A stretch of DNA of 64,000 bases from Salidesulfovibrio onnuriiensis (GCF_008001235.1 NZ_CP040751.1:2773001-2837000); one strand, 5' to 3'; positions 54,634-63,843 are shown, counted from the stretch's first letter. Numbers and translations: made by a program. Notes: generated from the sequence alone by a model not told the origin.

Positions 54634-55422
54634 CTAACCCTTGAGGACCGCGACCTTCACCGGGCGATCGGTCCAGGGCAGTTTTTCGGGCAACCGCTTT
54701 CTCCCGGCCAGCTTCCAGGCCGGGGCCTCGGCAACAAGGCTGCCCTGGGGCAGTCCCAACTCGCCGGGCGCGGGGGTAAATTCAATGCCGGATTCCTGCC
54801 AAACGTCATAAGCCTCTCCGGATTCGGTCACCAGCACGGCATCCCCGGGCAAAAAGGCGGCCAGGGCCTCCATGACCCGCTGCCAGGGAAAGGCCTTCCC
54901 GCTCCCGGCGGGGGCGGTGCCGCTCATGACCTTGCCCAGGGCAAGCTCCTGCTCGTCCTCGCCGCCCTCTTCCATCCCAAGGGTCCGGCCGAACTTGTCC
55001 CAGGAGGCGCGCACGCCCTTTTCCAGGCCGCGGGTCTCAATAATGCTCTCCTCCAGGTGCCAGGCGAGCATGAGCGTGAACTGGGCATTGGCCACCTCGG
55101 GTGAGGCCTCCACCGGAGCCTCGTCCTTGAGGCGCATCATGAGCTCTCCCTTGATGGCGGAAGTGGACTCGCTGAAATACTCCTCCGGGCTGTTCACGCC
55201 GAAAAAGGCCATTTCGGAGGAATCCTTGAACTGCCTGCCGAAAGCCATGCAGTCGCGAATCAGGGCCTGCCCCTGAGTTGCGCTCACAGGAAGGCCATCC
55301 GGGCGGAAATACCCCTCCCCGACTTCCCCGCCGGAAAGGCCGGGGTCGAAAAACAGGGCTCCGGCAACCGGCTCCACGGGCAACAACTCGACGTGCATGA
55401 ACGGAAAATGGATCAGCATCAC
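54634..55422 (-). CDS. Uncharacterised soluble protein
   Basis: A 262-residue protein with no signal peptide, membrane segment or motif I recognise. A C-terminal MEALAAFLPGDAVLVTESG region and several Gly/Pro turns suggest a globular alpha/beta protein. The start is GTG 55422 or ATG 55419, both just after GGAGTAAGAA. It is 3 bases downstream of a Cys-rich protein and is probably translationally coupled to it. Confidence 0.6.
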   Translation of the reverse strand: MMLIHFPFMHVELLPVEPVAGALFFDPGLSGGEVGEGYFRPDGLPVSATQGQALIRDCMAFGRQFKDSSEMAFFGVNSPEEYFSESTSAIKGELMMRLKDEAPVEASPEVANAQFTLMLAWHLEESIIETRGLEKGVRASWDKFGRTLGMEEGGEDEQELALGKVMSGTAPAGSGKAFPWQRVMEALAAFLPGDAVLVTESGEAYDVWQESGIEFTPAPGELGLPQGSLVAEAPAWKLAGRKRLPEKLPWTDRPVKVAVLKG

Positions 55423-55425
55423 TTC

Positions 55426-55827
55426 TTACTCCTGCTCCTCTGGATAAGGCGTGTCTTTCTTTGTTCTGCGGACTTCATAGTGCCGGCACCTGCCGGAGCA
55501 CTCGGGCAAGGCGGGAATGCACAGGCCGTCGTGCTGCCAGACGCAGCCGGGAGGGTCCTGTCCGGGATCGTATTCATAGCGGTCGCACTCGAGATTGCCG
55601 CGCATGAGCCGGTCGAACTGCCGGGCCCAGAGCTCGTTGACTTCCCGCAATTCCAGGCCAAAGGCCTCGGCCCGATGCAGGAACTCATCGAAGATCCGCT
55701 CCCAATCCTCCAGCACGCTGCACCGCCATTCGCGGCAATAGCCGGGATTGAGGCGCTCCTGGTACAGGCAGCGCTCTTTCAGATGGAATCGGCAGTCTTC
55801 CGCAGGCATTCGTCGCAATTTCTTCAT
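55426..55827 (-). CDS. Small Cys-rich protein
   Basis: A 133-residue protein with nine cysteines: three in CRFHLKERC and GYCREWRC-type clusters near residues 12-36 and more in a C-terminal run (PGC, GLC, PEC, GRC). The pattern suggests a zinc- or iron-sulfur-binding protein. The start is ATG 55827, with a weak ribosome-binding site. I do not recognise the family. Confidence 0.6.
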   Translation of the reverse strand: MKKLRRMPAEDCRFHLKERCLYQERLNPGYCREWRCSVLEDWERIFDEFLHRAEAFGLELREVNELWARQFDRLMRGNLECDRYEYDPGQDPPGCVWQHDGLCIPALPECSGRCRHYEVRRTKKDTPYPEEQE

Positions 55828-56035
55828 TGTCTCGTCACATGCGGAACAACAAACGCCTCCGCCATGAATTTCACCTTGAAAAAATGGTGTAAGCTCCGAG
55901 GATTCGATTGTAAAGGCGGATATCTCCAACTTGGTGCAAATGCGCGCAAAAGTCCCGCCGTTCTTGACCAGACCCCGGCGGGGGTGTATAGCCTCTCTAC
56001 TCTGTAAAACACTGAATTCAACTTTGGGAGGATAT

Positions 56036-56227
56036 ATGATCGGCGGTTTCGGAATTTGGGAACTTCTCATCATCTTGCTTATCGTCCTGGTCATCTTCGG
56101 CGCCAAGAAACTGCCTGAAATCGGCGGCGGCATCGGAAAGGCCATCAGTAATTTCAAAAAGGCCACCAACGAGCCCGATGAAATCGACGTGACTCCCAAA
56201 GAGAAGAAAGAAGACAAGGAAGCCTAG
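56036..56227 (+). CDS. tatA: Twin-arginine translocase subunit TatA
   Basis: A 63-residue protein: one N-terminal membrane helix (about 7-22), the hinge [14 protein letters not shown], an amphipathic helix and a charged tail ending KEDKEA. This is the pore-forming TatA/E protein that exports folded, cofactor-bearing enzymes. ATG 56036 follows GGGAGGATAT. TatB and TatC are not in the window, so this is a separate locus, ended by a strong terminator. Confidence 0.93.
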   Translation: MIGGFGIWELLIILLIVLVIFGAKKLPEIGGGIGKAISNFKKATNEPDEIDVTPKEKKEDKEA

Positions 56228-56237
56228 CCCAAACAAC

Positions 56238-56276
56238 AAAAAAGACCCGGAAAGCAATGCTTTCCGGGTCTTTTTT
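56238..56276. terminator. Strong bidirectional terminator
   Basis: Arms 56241-56255 and 56259-56273 form a 15-pair stem with a 3-base loop, bordered by A and T runs on both sides; ends tatA and the convergent pgsA. Confidence 0.92.
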
Positions 56277-56294
56277 GTTGGCAAATCGTATCGA

Positions 56295-56888
56295 TCAGTC
56301 CACGCGGGGAATATCCCCGCCCTCTTCCGCAAAGAAACCGAATCCCTTGAGCATGTAATGCACCCCGGAAACCACGGTAAGCCCGGCGGTCAGGGAGATA
56401 ATCCACAGCTCGACCGTATGGTAGTTCAGTTCAAAGGTCTTCTGGATCATGATGAACAGGACCAGACAGATCTGGGCCGTGGTGGTGGCCTTGCTGGACC
56501 AAATGGGCTGGATGCGCGACTTGATGTCCACGCCCCAGAAATGGAGCACGGCCAACCCTCCCACGATGATGGCGTCGCGACTGACCACCAGGACCGTAAG
56601 CCACTTGGGCAGCCAGCCCTGCTGAGCCAGGCAGATGAAAGAGGTCACCAGCAGGCACTTGTCGGCCAGGGGATCGAGCATGGCCCCGAGCCGGGACCGC
56701 TGCTTGAGCAGACGGGCCAGGAATCCGTCCAGGGCATCCGTCAGCCCGGCAATGGCGAAAAGGGCCCAGGCCAGATCGAACCGATGGTCGATGTAGGCCA
56801 TGACAAACCCGGGCGTAAGCAGAATCCTGGCAATGGTCAGGAGGTTGGGAATGGTCCAGATGGTATCGCGCGGAATCACTGCCGACAC
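56295..56888 (-). CDS. pgsA: CDP-alcohol phosphatidyltransferase (PgsA)
   Basis: A 197-residue membrane enzyme that makes phosphatidylglycerophosphate from CDP-diacylglycerol and glycerol-3-phosphate. The full DG-x2-AR-x8-G-x3-D-x3-D motif is seen as DGFLARLLKQRSRLGAMLD then PLAD around residues 54-75. GTG 56888 follows AGGAGTAGCC. It lies downstream of two secreted proteins in the same direction. Confidence 0.92.
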   Translation of the reverse strand: MSAVIPRDTIWTIPNLLTIARILLTPGFVMAYIDHRFDLAWALFAIAGLTDALDGFLARLLKQRSRLGAMLDPLADKCLLVTSFICLAQQGWLPKWLTVLVVSRDAIIVGGLAVLHFWGVDIKSRIQPIWSSKATTTAQICLVLFIMIQKTFELNYHTVELWIISLTAGLTVVSGVHYMLKGFGFFAEEGGDIPRVD

Positions 56889-56890
56889 GG

Positions 56891-57781
56891 CTACTCCTTG
56901 CTGGTGATGACAAAGCTCAGGCCGCGCCCGGGCAAAAACGCCTCCAGACGGGACTTGAGCAATTGCCTGTTGACCACGCGAACGTCCCAGATTGCGGCCA
57001 CCCCCGAGGGGAGCATTTCCATTTCCGCCAGCTTGACCTCCTGCACGGCCGAAACCCAGCCCTGCAGCACGCGGTCGAAGTCCTGGACCCCGTCCGGGGT
57101 GAACCAGCCGGAAACGCGCAGCCGGGTGGAGGAGGATGCGCTCTCGCGCATCTCCTTGCGGCCGAAATAGCGTTTCCAGAGCTCAAACCACAGCTCGGGA
57201 ATGTCCTTCTTGACGGCGACCCAATCGCGTCCCTCGAAAATGAGCCTGCCCTTCCACAACTTCTCGCCTTCGCGCTGAAGCAGGAATTCGGGCTGCACGT
57301 CCAGGTCGCGCTTGAGCCCGGTCAGGAGAATGAGGTCCCGCACCTGCTGCAGACTCTCTTCATCCAGCTCGCCCTGATGGCGAAAGGTCACGGGAAGGGG
57401 TTCGGAAACCGTATAATAGATGCCCATGCTCTGCAGAGCTGTCCGCAGCGCCTGACGGTTGACGTTCACGTCCATGGTCAGGTTGAGGCCGTCCTCGGCG
57501 CGAAAGGAGGAAACCTCCTTGTACCCGAGCACATATCCGCCCGCCTTTTCCAGAAAATACTGCTTGAGCAACACTTGGCGATCTTCGGAAAGCGGCGCCG
57601 GCAGCAGGGAAAGGGCCGTATCGGTCACGGACTGGGCAAAAGCCGCGTCCGTGGCTTTCTGGCGCAACTGCATGGAGGTCATGCCCTCCTCGAAAGGCAC
57701 GAACACCTCCACGGGCTGGGCCTGCGCCAGCCCGGCGCCCAGCAGAACGATTGAGAATACGATATATTTCAGCAGCCTCAT
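56891..57781 (-). CDS. Secreted protein, DUF2066-like
   Basis: A 296-residue exported protein with a Sec signal (residues 1-21, ending GLAQAQ). The mature part has TDAAFAQSVTDTAL and KAGGYVLGYKEVSS, compatible with the DUF2066 secreted family, but I am not certain. Start overlaps the upstream stop by four bases (ATGA), and only 2 bases separate its stop from pgsA. The function is unknown. Confidence 0.65.
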   Translation of the reverse strand: MRLLKYIVFSIVLLGAGLAQAQPVEVFVPFEEGMTSMQLRQKATDAAFAQSVTDTALSLLPAPLSEDRQVLLKQYFLEKAGGYVLGYKEVSSFRAEDGLNLTMDVNVNRQALRTALQSMGIYYTVSEPLPVTFRHQGELDEESLQQVRDLILLTGLKRDLDVQPEFLLQREGEKLWKGRLIFEGRDWVAVKKDIPELWFELWKRYFGRKEMRESASSSTRLRVSGWFTPDGVQDFDRVLQGWVSAVQEVKLAEMEMLPSGVAAIWDVRVVNRQLLKSRLEAFLPGRGLSFVITSKE

Positions 57782-58716
57782 GGCTGAATCTCCTCTGTGA
57801 TGTCCTCTTCGGGATCTTCTGTCTTTTTACCCAGGGCAATCACCACCCGGCACTGGTCGGTCACGACGGAATCCTTCAGGAGAATCCTGGCCAATTCCGC
57901 GTCCGCGCCGGAAATGATGAAGTCCGTTTTTCCGCTTCCCACAACGGCCAGGGCCGTCACCACCAGGGGACGGTTGCCAACCCGGCTCCTGAGCTGAACG
58001 GGATCTGCCGTGGTGGAATACGAAACCACGCCGTTCCTGACGGCGCTTTCGCGGCTGACGCTGAACGCGCCGTACACGCCCACCCCGTCACGGCCGTAAA
58101 CGACCGGAGCCAGGGCGGGTTCCGCACCGGAAAGGAGCGTGGCGTCCACCACCAGGCCGGTATAGGTTCCGGAACCGGCCATCATGCTGGTGGGCTCGAC
58201 TGTGTTCATGGCCGCCAAGGTATCCAACCCCAGGCTCAGCCGGGGAGGAATACCGCTCTGGAACGGGATGGTGGGAGGCAGTATCAGGGAGGCCAGTTCG
58301 CCCCGGAGGGATGCCTGGACCGCCAGCGTCCCCTTGCCTTCCGCAAATTCCGGGAGTTCCAGCCGGGAGTTCTGTATCAGGCGGCGCACCTGGGCGTCGG
58401 CCTCGTCGTCCTCGGCAAGATAGGCCCCGACAGTGCTGGCCGCATCAATGCGGATGGCATAAACGGCCTCCAGCATCTTCCGGCGCGCCTCCACTGCGGC
58501 CTTGCGGACCGCAAGCGACGTCTGGTGGGTGGCGTCGAATCCTTCCGGGTCCACCTCCAGGGCCTTGGACACGGAGATGTCGCCGTTGCCCCAGAAAAGG
58601 ATCACGTCGCCCCTCTCCTGGACATAGCCTCTGAATGCCAGGGCCTGCGCCGCGCTCAACGCGACCAGGACCAGCATCACGATCAGTGTGTATCGAATAC
58701 GGGAAATGTATTTCAT
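57778..58716 (-). CDS. Secreted LPP20-like protein
   Basis: A 312-residue exported protein with a signal peptide (about 1-27). The helix ARRKMLEAVYAIRIDAASTV resembles the LPP20/FlgT N-terminal domain. The C-terminal YTGLVVDATLL and SRESAVRNGVVSY regions resemble a domain I associate with secreted proteins of desulfovibrios. The start is ATG 58716 (AAAGG upstream); ATG 58731 lacks a site. It is coupled to the next gene. Confidence 0.7.
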   Translation of the reverse strand: MKYISRIRYTLIVMLVLVALSAAQALAFRGYVQERGDVILFWGNGDISVSKALEVDPEGFDATHQTSLAVRKAAVEARRKMLEAVYAIRIDAASTVGAYLAEDDEADAQVRRLIQNSRLELPEFAEGKGTLAVQASLRGELASLILPPTIPFQSGIPPRLSLGLDTLAAMNTVEPTSMMAGSGTYTGLVVDATLLSGAEPALAPVVYGRDGVGVYGAFSVSRESAVRNGVVSYSTTADPVQLRSRVGNRPLVVTALAVVGSGKTDFIISGADAELARILLKDSVVTDQCRVVIALGKKTEDPEEDITEEIQP

Positions 58717-58864
58717 GAATATGCCTTTCATGGCGGGTAAGCTTTTTACGAGCAACTCCGCATGTAGCCTTCTCGGGCGGTTTAGGCAAGCCGTTCGTGC
58801 GCTCCCTTGCCGCCCCAGGCCCGATGCTATACATTGGAAAAAGCAACCAAACAAGGGAGCCCAA

Positions 58865-59353
58865 ATGCACATATACCTCATGCAGCACGGGGCGTGCCTG
58901 CCCAAGGAACTCGATCCGCAGCAGCCGCTCAGCCCGGTGGGGCGGGAACAGATCGAAAAAAGCGCCGCAATCCTCAAGAATCTGGGGCTGCGGTTCGGCG
59001 TCATCCTTGCCAGCCCCAAGACGCGCTCCATGGAAACCGCGCAGATCGTGGCCAAGGCCGTGGGATATCCAGCAAAAAACATCGTCTGCAGCGATGCAAT
59101 CAAACCCATGGCGGATGCAAAGAAAACCACGGACCTGATCCTGCAATACGAGGATGCCGAATCCGTGTTCATAGCCGGGCACCTGCCCTCGCTCAACAAT
59201 CTGGCTTCCTACCTGCTGCTGCAGGATGTGCCGCCCACCCTGCACTTCGGCATCGAGAACGGGGGCATCATGCGCATCTCCCTGGAGGCCCAGCACCGGC
59301 GCGGCGCCCTGGACTGGCTGCTGCCGCCCAGGTTCCTGAACCTGATGCGCTAG
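58865..59353 (+). CDS. sixA: SixA-like phosphohistidine phosphatase
   Basis: A 162-residue histidine-phosphatase-family protein. The catalytic motif reads QHG (residues 7-9) instead of the common RHG, with SPKTRSMETA and a second catalytic-type His in AGHLPS. Family members dephosphorylate His-phosphorylated transmitters or small substrates. ATG 58865 has GGGAG upstream. Its stop and the miaA stop share one CTAG at 59350-59353. Confidence 0.85.
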   Translation: MHIYLMQHGACLPKELDPQQPLSPVGREQIEKSAAILKNLGLRFGVILASPKTRSMETAQIVAKAVGYPAKNIVCSDAIKPMADAKKTTDLILQYEDAESVFIAGHLPSLNNLASYLLLQDVPPTLHFGIENGGIMRISLEAQHRRGALDWLLPPRFLNLMR

Positions 59354-60276
59354 CCGGCCTCGGCCAGCCACCGCTCCACGCGTTCGGCAATGGCTTCGTT
59401 GTCGCCGGGCGCGAACCACTCAATGTCCTTTTCCTTCTTGAACCAGGTCATCTGCCGCTTGGCATAGGCGCGGGTGTTCCGAATCCACCGCTGCTTGGTT
59501 TCCTCCAGGCTCATTTCGCCCCGGATATAGGCCAGCAGCTCGGCGCAACCGATGCCCGTCCATCCCGGGGCCTCGGGATCGGGACATATCTCGTAGGCCC
59601 GCCGGGCCTCTTCCAGGGCCTCATGCTTCAGCATGATGTCGATACGCGCCGCCAGCTTGGGAGTCAGGTCATCAAGGGCGATTTTCATACCCACCTTGAG
59701 ATACCGGTACGGGGCCTTCTGATGCTCTTCGGAATGCCACCAGGTCATGTTCCTGCCCGTGGCGGCAAAGACCTCGGCGGCCCGGGCGTTTCTCTGGCTG
59801 TCGTTGGGATGGATCCTGGCCGCGTAGTCCGGATCCACCTCGGTCAACTCGCGGTGCAGGACCTGGGGGCCTTCCTTTTCCAGACGCTCCAGCACTCCCC
59901 GGCGGATGTCCTCCGGGATCTCGGGAATGGGGGCGATGCCCTGCAGCAGGGAGCGCAGGTAAAGCCCGGTGCCGCCCACAAGCATGGGTAGCCGGTCTTC
60001 CCCCAGCACCTGCCGGATATGTTCATGGGCCATATCCACGAAACGAGCCGCATTCATCTTCTCGCGGGTTTCCAAGAAACCGTACATGAGGTGCGGGCAG
60101 GCGGCCTGTTCCTCCGCGTCCGGCTGGGCCGTGACGACCGGAAAATCCCGATACACCTGGCGGGAGTCGAAATTGACGACACTGCCCGGCAGCCTGCGGG
60201 AAACCGCAATGGCCGCGGCGGTCTTGCCGGTGCCCGTCGGGCCCAGCACACAGAGAATGGAAGGTTTGGAATCCAT
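59350..60276 (-). CDS. miaA: tRNA dimethylallyltransferase
   Basis: A 308-residue enzyme that isopentenylates adenosine 37. The P-loop is GPTGTGKTAAAIAVS at residues about 12-26, with SVVNFDSRQVYRDF and GGTGLYLRSLLQG. It lies 4 bases past coaD in the same direction and ends tail-to-tail with sixA. Confidence 0.95.
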   Translation of the reverse strand: MDSKPSILCVLGPTGTGKTAAAIAVSRRLPGSVVNFDSRQVYRDFPVVTAQPDAEEQAACPHLMYGFLETREKMNAARFVDMAHEHIRQVLGEDRLPMLVGGTGLYLRSLLQGIAPIPEIPEDIRRGVLERLEKEGPQVLHRELTEVDPDYAARIHPNDSQRNARAAEVFAATGRNMTWWHSEEHQKAPYRYLKVGMKIALDDLTPKLAARIDIMLKHEALEEARRAYEICPDPEAPGWTGIGCAELLAYIRGEMSLEETKQRWIRNTRAYAKRQMTWFKKEKDIEWFAPGDNEAIAERVERWLAEAG

Positions 60277-60280
60277 GCGC

Positions 60281-60796
60281 CTAATCGTCCCCGGCCTCTT
60301 TCAGCTCGGCAAAGCGCTTGTAGACCTTGGGAATGAGATCCCCGGGCACCAGCCCCTTGATGTTGCCGCCGTGCTTGGCCACTTCCTTGACGATGGTGGA
60401 GCTCAGGTACATCCACTTGAAGTCGGTCATGAGGAACACGGTCTGTATATCGCGGTCCAGCTTGCGGTTCATGAGGGCCATCTGGAACTCGTACTCGAAA
60501 TCCGAGACCGCGCGCAGCCCGCGCAGGATGGACCCCGCGCCCCTTCGGGCCACATAGTCGATGAGCAGCCCGTCAAAGGGCTCCACAATGACGTTGGGTT
60601 CGTCCGCAAAGGCCTGCTTGGCCATATCCACCCGCTCTTCCAGGGTGAAGAGGGTCTTTTTGGGGGTGCTCCGGGCAATGGCGAACACCACCTGATCGAA
60701 TATCTTGAGCCCACGCTTGGTCAGGCTCACATGCCCCTTGGTCACGGGGTCGAAGGTGCCGGGATAGACCGCAAGCCTGGGGTTCAGTTCCGCCAT
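60281..60796 (-). CDS. coaD: Phosphopantetheine adenylyltransferase
   Basis: A 171-residue enzyme that makes dephospho-CoA from 4'-phosphopantetheine and ATP. The T/HxGH site is in YPGTFDPVTKGHVSL, with the ISSTIVKEVA C-terminal motif. ATG 60796 overlaps the rsmD stop by 13 bases. It is followed by miaA. Confidence 0.95.
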   Translation of the reverse strand: MAELNPRLAVYPGTFDPVTKGHVSLTKRGLKIFDQVVFAIARSTPKKTLFTLEERVDMAKQAFADEPNVIVEPFDGLLIDYVARRGAGSILRGLRAVSDFEYEFQMALMNRKLDRDIQTVFLMTDFKWMYLSSTIVKEVAKHGGNIKGLVPGDLIPKVYKRFAELKEAGDD

Positions 60797-61344
60797 AACA
60801 AAATCCTTGTCTGACCGTATTCACGGTCGGTTACGAGTTCCAATTCGGACAAAGGCCCCTCCGCAGGGGCCTGAATCTGCGCCTCCACCTCGGCCAGGAT
60901 GAACGCACCCTCGGCAAACCAGCCGCTCTCCAGGGCCTTTTCCAGGGCCGGAACAAGCAGCCCCTTGCCATAGGGGGGATCGATGAATCCGAGATCGAAA
61001 GGCGCTTCCGGGCTCCTGGAGAGCACGGTAAAGAGATCTTTCGCCAAAACCTTGTATTTCCCGGCGGGCACTCCCAGGTCCTTGAGATTGGACCTGATGA
61101 GATCCGCCGCCTTCCTTCCCTTTTCCACAAACCAGGCCTCGTCGGCCCCGCGGCTCAGGCATTCGATGCCCAGGCTGCCGCTCCCGGCGAACATGTCCAC
61201 CACACGCGCCCCGGCCCACTCCACGCCCCGGGCCTGGAGCATGGAAAAAACGGCCTCGCGCACCTTGTGGGTGGCCGGTCGGTATCCGGGGCCCTCGCAG
61301 GTCTTGAGCCTGCGGCCCCGGAATTCGCCTCCTACTACTCGCAA
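60784..61344 (-). CDS. rsmD: 16S rRNA guanine-966 N2-methyltransferase
   Basis: A 186-residue SAM methyltransferase with motif I VDMFAGSGSLGIECLSRGA and motif IV DPPYGKG. It starts with TTG at 61344 after AGGAGAG. The rsmD-coaD pair is frequent in bacteria; here they overlap by 13 bases. Confidence 0.93.
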   Translation of the reverse strand: MRVVGGEFRGRRLKTCEGPGYRPATHKVREAVFSMLQARGVEWAGARVVDMFAGSGSLGIECLSRGADEAWFVEKGRKAADLIRSNLKDLGVPAGKYKVLAKDLFTVLSRSPEAPFDLGFIDPPYGKGLLVPALEKALESGWFAEGAFILAEVEAQIQAPAEGPLSELELVTDREYGQTRILLWRN

Positions 61345-61353
61345 AACACTCTC

Positions 61354-62961
61354 CTACAGTTCCGAAATGAACTCCGACAGGGATCGGTTCAGGTCCAACA
61401 GCCGGTCGCGGGCTTCCACCTGGTCCACCCAGGCGCGTTCCTGAATGGAGGTGATGCGTGCCTTGAGCTCCTCGAGCAAATGGTCGGAATCCCTGAGCAG
61501 GAAATCCCAGTCCACGCGGGGACGCGCAACGGCCATATCCACCACGGGTTCGAAGTCCTTGCCCGGTTCGAGTTCGAGCTCTTCCATGTATTCCGGGATA
61601 TGGACATCGAAACCGAAACGCTCCCGGATGACATCCGCAAAGACCTTCTGGCCCTCGGCCTCGCCGTGCACCAGCACGATCTTGACCGGCGTGTTGCGAA
61701 GGGTCTCGAGCCATTCGAGCATCTCGGCCTGACCCGCGTGACCGGAAAAACCGTTGATGGTCACGACCTTTGCCTTGACGGCCACATCCTCGCCGAAGAT
61801 GCGCACCTTTCGTGCGCCGTTGACGATCTTGCGTCCGGGAGTACCCACGCCCTGCCAGCCGACAAAGACCACGCAGCAGTTGGGCTTCCAGAGGTTGTGG
61901 CGCAGGTGGTGCTTGATGCGGCCCGCGTTGGCCATGCCGCTGGCCGAGATGATGATGGCCGATTCATGACGCTCGTTGATCGCTTGGGACTGTTCCCTGC
62001 TTTCCGTGAAGTGCAGGTTGGGAAGATCCAGGGGATGTTCGCCCTTGTTGATGAAGGCCTGGGTCTCCTTGTCGAAGAACTCTGGATGCTTGCGGAAGAT
62101 TTCCGTGGCGCGGATGGCCAGGGGACTGTCCAGGTAGATGGGCATGTCCTCGGGCAGCTTGCCCTGCTTGCGCAGCAGGAACAGGGAATAGATGATCTGC
62201 TGCGAACGTTCCACGGCAAAGGCGGGAATGACCACCTTGCCCTTGTTCTGATGGCAGTACTTAATGGCCTCGGCCAGGTCGTTGAGGCTGTTCTCGGCGT
62301 CTTTGTGGTTGCGGCTGCCGTAGGTGGACTCCAGGAAAAGATAGTCCGTTCTCTCGACTTCCTCCGGATCCTGCACGATGAGCTGCTCGGGGCGGCCCAG
62401 GTCGCCGGAAAAAACGATCTTGGTGGGCTTGCCGTCCTGGTAATATTCAAGCTCGATAAAGGCCGAACCGAGAATGTGCCCGGCGTCGCAATACCTGACC
62501 TTGATGCCCGGCACGGGCTCGAAGGATTTGCCGTATTCGACGGTCGCCAGCAGCGGGATGGTCCGCTCGGCGTCGCTGGTGGTGTACAGGGGGCTGACAA
62601 CCTGCTGCCCCTTGCGCTTCGCCCTTTCGTTTTCCCATTCGGCTTCCATTTCCTGGATGTGCCCGCTGTCAAGCAGCATGATCTCCAGAAGATCCCTGGT
62701 GGGCGCCGTGCAATAGATGGGGTTCTTGTATCCTCGAGAAACCAGGGCGGGCAGCAGCCCGCTATGGTCGATATGCGCATGGGTCACGAGAACAAAATCA
62801 ATGTTCTTCGCGTCATACGCCTGGTAGTTTTCATTGCGGGTTTCTATTTCCGCGTTCCCCTGGTGCATGCCGCAGTCCACGGCAAAACGTTTGCCTTCAT
62901 GTTCGAGAATATAACAGGAACCACTGACAGTTCGGGCCGCTCCAAGAAATGTTACTTTCAT
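61354..62961 (-). CDS. MBL-fold beta-CASP nuclease
   Basis: A 535-residue metallo-beta-lactamase/beta-CASP protein of the CPSF-73 type. Metal ligands are in THAHIDHSG (about residue 60), GHILGS, SGDLGRPEQ and the C-terminal GFSGHA and HGEAEG; the beta-CASP centre has SGMANAGRI. Such proteins act as RNA endo/exonucleases. The start is ATG 62961 with GGAG six bases upstream; an earlier in-frame TTG overlaps it. It is 9 bases upstream of rsmD. Confidence 0.9.
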   Translation of the reverse strand: MKVTFLGAARTVSGSCYILEHEGKRFAVDCGMHQGNAEIETRNENYQAYDAKNIDFVLVTHAHIDHSGLLPALVSRGYKNPIYCTAPTRDLLEIMLLDSGHIQEMEAEWENERAKRKGQQVVSPLYTTSDAERTIPLLATVEYGKSFEPVPGIKVRYCDAGHILGSAFIELEYYQDGKPTKIVFSGDLGRPEQLIVQDPEEVERTDYLFLESTYGSRNHKDAENSLNDLAEAIKYCHQNKGKVVIPAFAVERSQQIIYSLFLLRKQGKLPEDMPIYLDSPLAIRATEIFRKHPEFFDKETQAFINKGEHPLDLPNLHFTESREQSQAINERHESAIIISASGMANAGRIKHHLRHNLWKPNCCVVFVGWQGVGTPGRKIVNGARKVRIFGEDVAVKAKVVTINGFSGHAGQAEMLEWLETLRNTPVKIVLVHGEAEGQKVFADVIRERFGFDVHIPEYMEELELEPGKDFEPVVDMAVARPRVDWDFLLRDSDHLLEELKARITSIQERAWVDQVEARDRLLDLNRSLSEFISEL

Positions 62962-63149
62962 AGACTGCTCCAAGGTTTTCCCGCCCCGTTTCCGAAATAA
63001 TCAGCTTCCGGTCGGGAAAAAATAAGTGTATTGATAGCTTACAGGGATTCACTCTTCCCTGACAACAACATGCAACATAAAAGCGAATCAGGCAACATCC
63101 TGATAGCACCTGCGCAAACAGGCCCCGCCACCTCAACCAAGGAGCATGA

Positions 63150-63806
63150 ATGCACAATTCCAAGCAGTACCTCATCGATGACCTCTCCATGCAGGAGTCC
63201 TGGCGGCTGTTCAAGATCATGTCCGAAATCGTGGACGGCTTCGAAACCCTGAGCGACATCGGCCCGGCCGTGTCGGTCTTCGGGTCGGCCAGGGTCAAGC
63301 CCGACGAGCCGCTCTACAAGCAGACCGAGGAACTTTCCGCGGAACTGGCGAACGCCGGATTCACGGTCATCACCGGCGGCGGCCCCGGCCTCATGGAGGC
63401 GGGCAACAAGGGCGCCAAGGAGGCTGGCGGCCAATCCGTGGGCCTGCACATCCACCTGCCCCTGGAACAGCACAACAACGACTACATGGATGTGCGCTGC
63501 GACTTCCGCTACTTCTTCATCCGCAAGCTCATGTTCATCAAGTATGCCATGGCCTACGTGGCCCTGCCCGGCGGCTACGGCACCCTGGACGAACTCTCCG
63601 AGGCGCTGGTGCTCATCCAGACCAAGCGCATCCGCCCGTTCCCCATCGTACTGTTGGGCACCGAGTACTGGAGCGGACTCATCGACTGGTTCAAGAACAG
63701 CATGGTGACCAGCAAGTTCTGCAACGTGGAAGACCTGGACCTGTTCCTTGTCACCGACGACATCAAGGAAGCCGTGAACCACATCAAGCGTCACGTGGTC
63801 CTCTAA
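63150..63806 (+). CDS. LOG-family nucleotide-binding protein
   Basis: A 218-residue Rossmann-fold protein with VFGSARVK, GGGPGLMEAGNKGAKEAGG and the family motif PGGYGTLDEL. These features match the LOG (cytokinin riboside 5'-monophosphate phosphoribohydrolase) family, which also includes bacterial nucleotide hydrolases. The true substrate in a non-plant-associated bacterium is open. ATG 63150 follows CAAGGAG. Confidence 0.88.
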   Translation: MHNSKQYLIDDLSMQESWRLFKIMSEIVDGFETLSDIGPAVSVFGSARVKPDEPLYKQTEELSAELANAGFTVITGGGPGLMEAGNKGAKEAGGQSVGLHIHLPLEQHNNDYMDVRCDFRYFFIRKLMFIKYAMAYVALPGGYGTLDELSEALVLIQTKRIRPFPIVLLGTEYWSGLIDWFKNSMVTSKFCNVEDLDLFLVTDDIKEAVNHIKRHVVL

Positions 63807-63813
63807 ACACACA

Positions 63814-63843
63814 GGCCCGCTTCTTCCGAAGCGGGCCCTTTCC
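63814..63843 (+). terminator. Hairpin after the LOG-family gene
   Basis: Stem GGCCCGCTTC (63814-63823) and GAAGCGGGCC (63828-63837), followed by CTTTCC. The U run is short, so some read-through into the next gene is possible. Confidence 0.6.

Noticed and set aside
58865-59353. QHG instead of RHG in SixA taken as loss of activity
   Set aside because: I recall QHG occurring in other bacterial SixA-type proteins, and the other catalytic residues are present, so loss of function is not supported.
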